DNA of 6,445 nucleotides, taken from the NCBI GenBank assembly GCA_011046405.1, contig DSAR01000059.1, forward strand, positions 1 through 6,445. Direction: 5' to 3'. The notes under the pieces were generated by a model. The model was given only the letters and a program-made list of their open reading frames with translations. It ran no database searches and had not been told where the DNA came from. Below are positions 6,343-6,445 of the stretch, piece after piece. Origin of the DNA: Chloroflexota bacterium (GTDB taxonomy: Bacteria > Chloroflexota > Anaerolineae > B4-G1). The position numbers were made by a program, and so were the translations under genes. Numbering within the stretch: the first letter of the stretch is position 1; every line of letters begins with the position of its first letter.

Positions 6343-6421
6343 GGACACGGATTCACACAGATTTTCACAGATTGAGGTCAAAATATTAAAAATCTGTGTG
6401 CATCTGTGAAAATCTGTGTCC
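6343..6421. repeat. Long imperfect palindrome made of CACAGATT-type units
   Basis: The left arm (6343-6373) and the reverse complement of the right arm (6391-6421) agree at 25 of 31 positions, with a 17-nt AT-rich loop (6374-6390). Both arms begin with GGACAC and carry spaced ACACAGATT/TCACAGATT words, so each arm is itself a short direct repeat. This style of 'ACACGGATT..CACAGATT' palindrome occurs as a dispersed intergenic repeat in many environmental bacteria, from general recollection. It would form a strong hairpin in RNA or DNA and could end transcription on either strand. Confidence 0.7.
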
Positions 6422-6445
6422 TGTTTTGGCCGCAAGCGTAAAAAC

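Larger units (their letters stand above)
6075..6445. other. AT-richer non-coding tail with three inverted-repeat structures
   Basis: No open frame in this stretch looks like a gene. Composition drops to roughly balanced AT/GC compared with the GC-rich peptidase gene. It contains three separate inverted repeats, listed individually, and a 7-bp direct repeat CTAGGCC at 6181-6187 and 6244-6250, each followed after 0-2 bases by GTCAA. No tRNA or other known RNA gene was recognised. It carries the leader of the minus-strand gene at its left end. Confidence 0.5.

Noticed and set aside
6343..6421. CRISPR-like array from the repeated CACAGATT words
   Set aside because: The words are short, irregularly spaced and arranged as an inverted repeat; there are no uniform repeats with unique spacers and no cas gene.

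Overview
The window is high-GC bacterial DNA dominated by one very large gene. Three traits suggest a member of the Chloroflexota (Anaerolineae-like): a TolB/PD40 propeller gene next to a secreted peptidase, Thr/Pro-rich linkers in an anchored extracellular protein, and weak Shine-Dalgarno signals in the GC-rich part. This taxonomic call is inference; no marker gene is present.

Layout. Positions 1-208 hold the 3' end of a TolB-like beta-propeller (PD40) gene. After a short gap with two hairpin-like 15-bp direct repeats, a single + strand gene (ATG at 317, stop at 5471-5473) encodes a 1718-residue membrane-anchored protein. Its modules read in order: signal anchor, Pro/Thr-rich stalk, M28 zinc aminopeptidase with PA-like insert, NTF2-like, degenerate gluzincin (peptidase MA-like), NTF2-like, degenerate gluzincin, and a second M28-like domain with its own PA-like insert. 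By motif reading only the first M28 domain keeps a full metal and catalytic set. The second M28 copy has lost two metal ligands, and both gluzincin-like modules have lost HExxH. The protein is therefore probably one active exopeptidase carrying three inactive enzyme-derived modules, with its extracytoplasmic part outside the membrane.

Downstream, 5474-5624 is a short gap with a small hairpin and a stretch whose translation carries a glycosyltransferase-4-like motif, probably a gene remnant. A lower-GC gene on the minus strand (5625-6074) converges on the peptidase gene. It encodes an unrecognised 149-residue charged protein with a good ribosome binding site. The last 371 bases (6075-6445) are AT-richer and show no convincing gene. 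They contain three separate inverted-repeat structures, the last a 31-bp-arm imperfect palindrome built from CACAGATT-type units. This tail looks like a repeat-rich intergenic or former mobile-element region.

The PD40 gene and the peptidase gene share a strand with about 100 bp between them, so they may be co-transcribed. Nothing in the sequence shows a shared pathway beyond the common pairing of such propellers with extracytoplasmic peptidases. All residue numbers below count from the ATG at 317.
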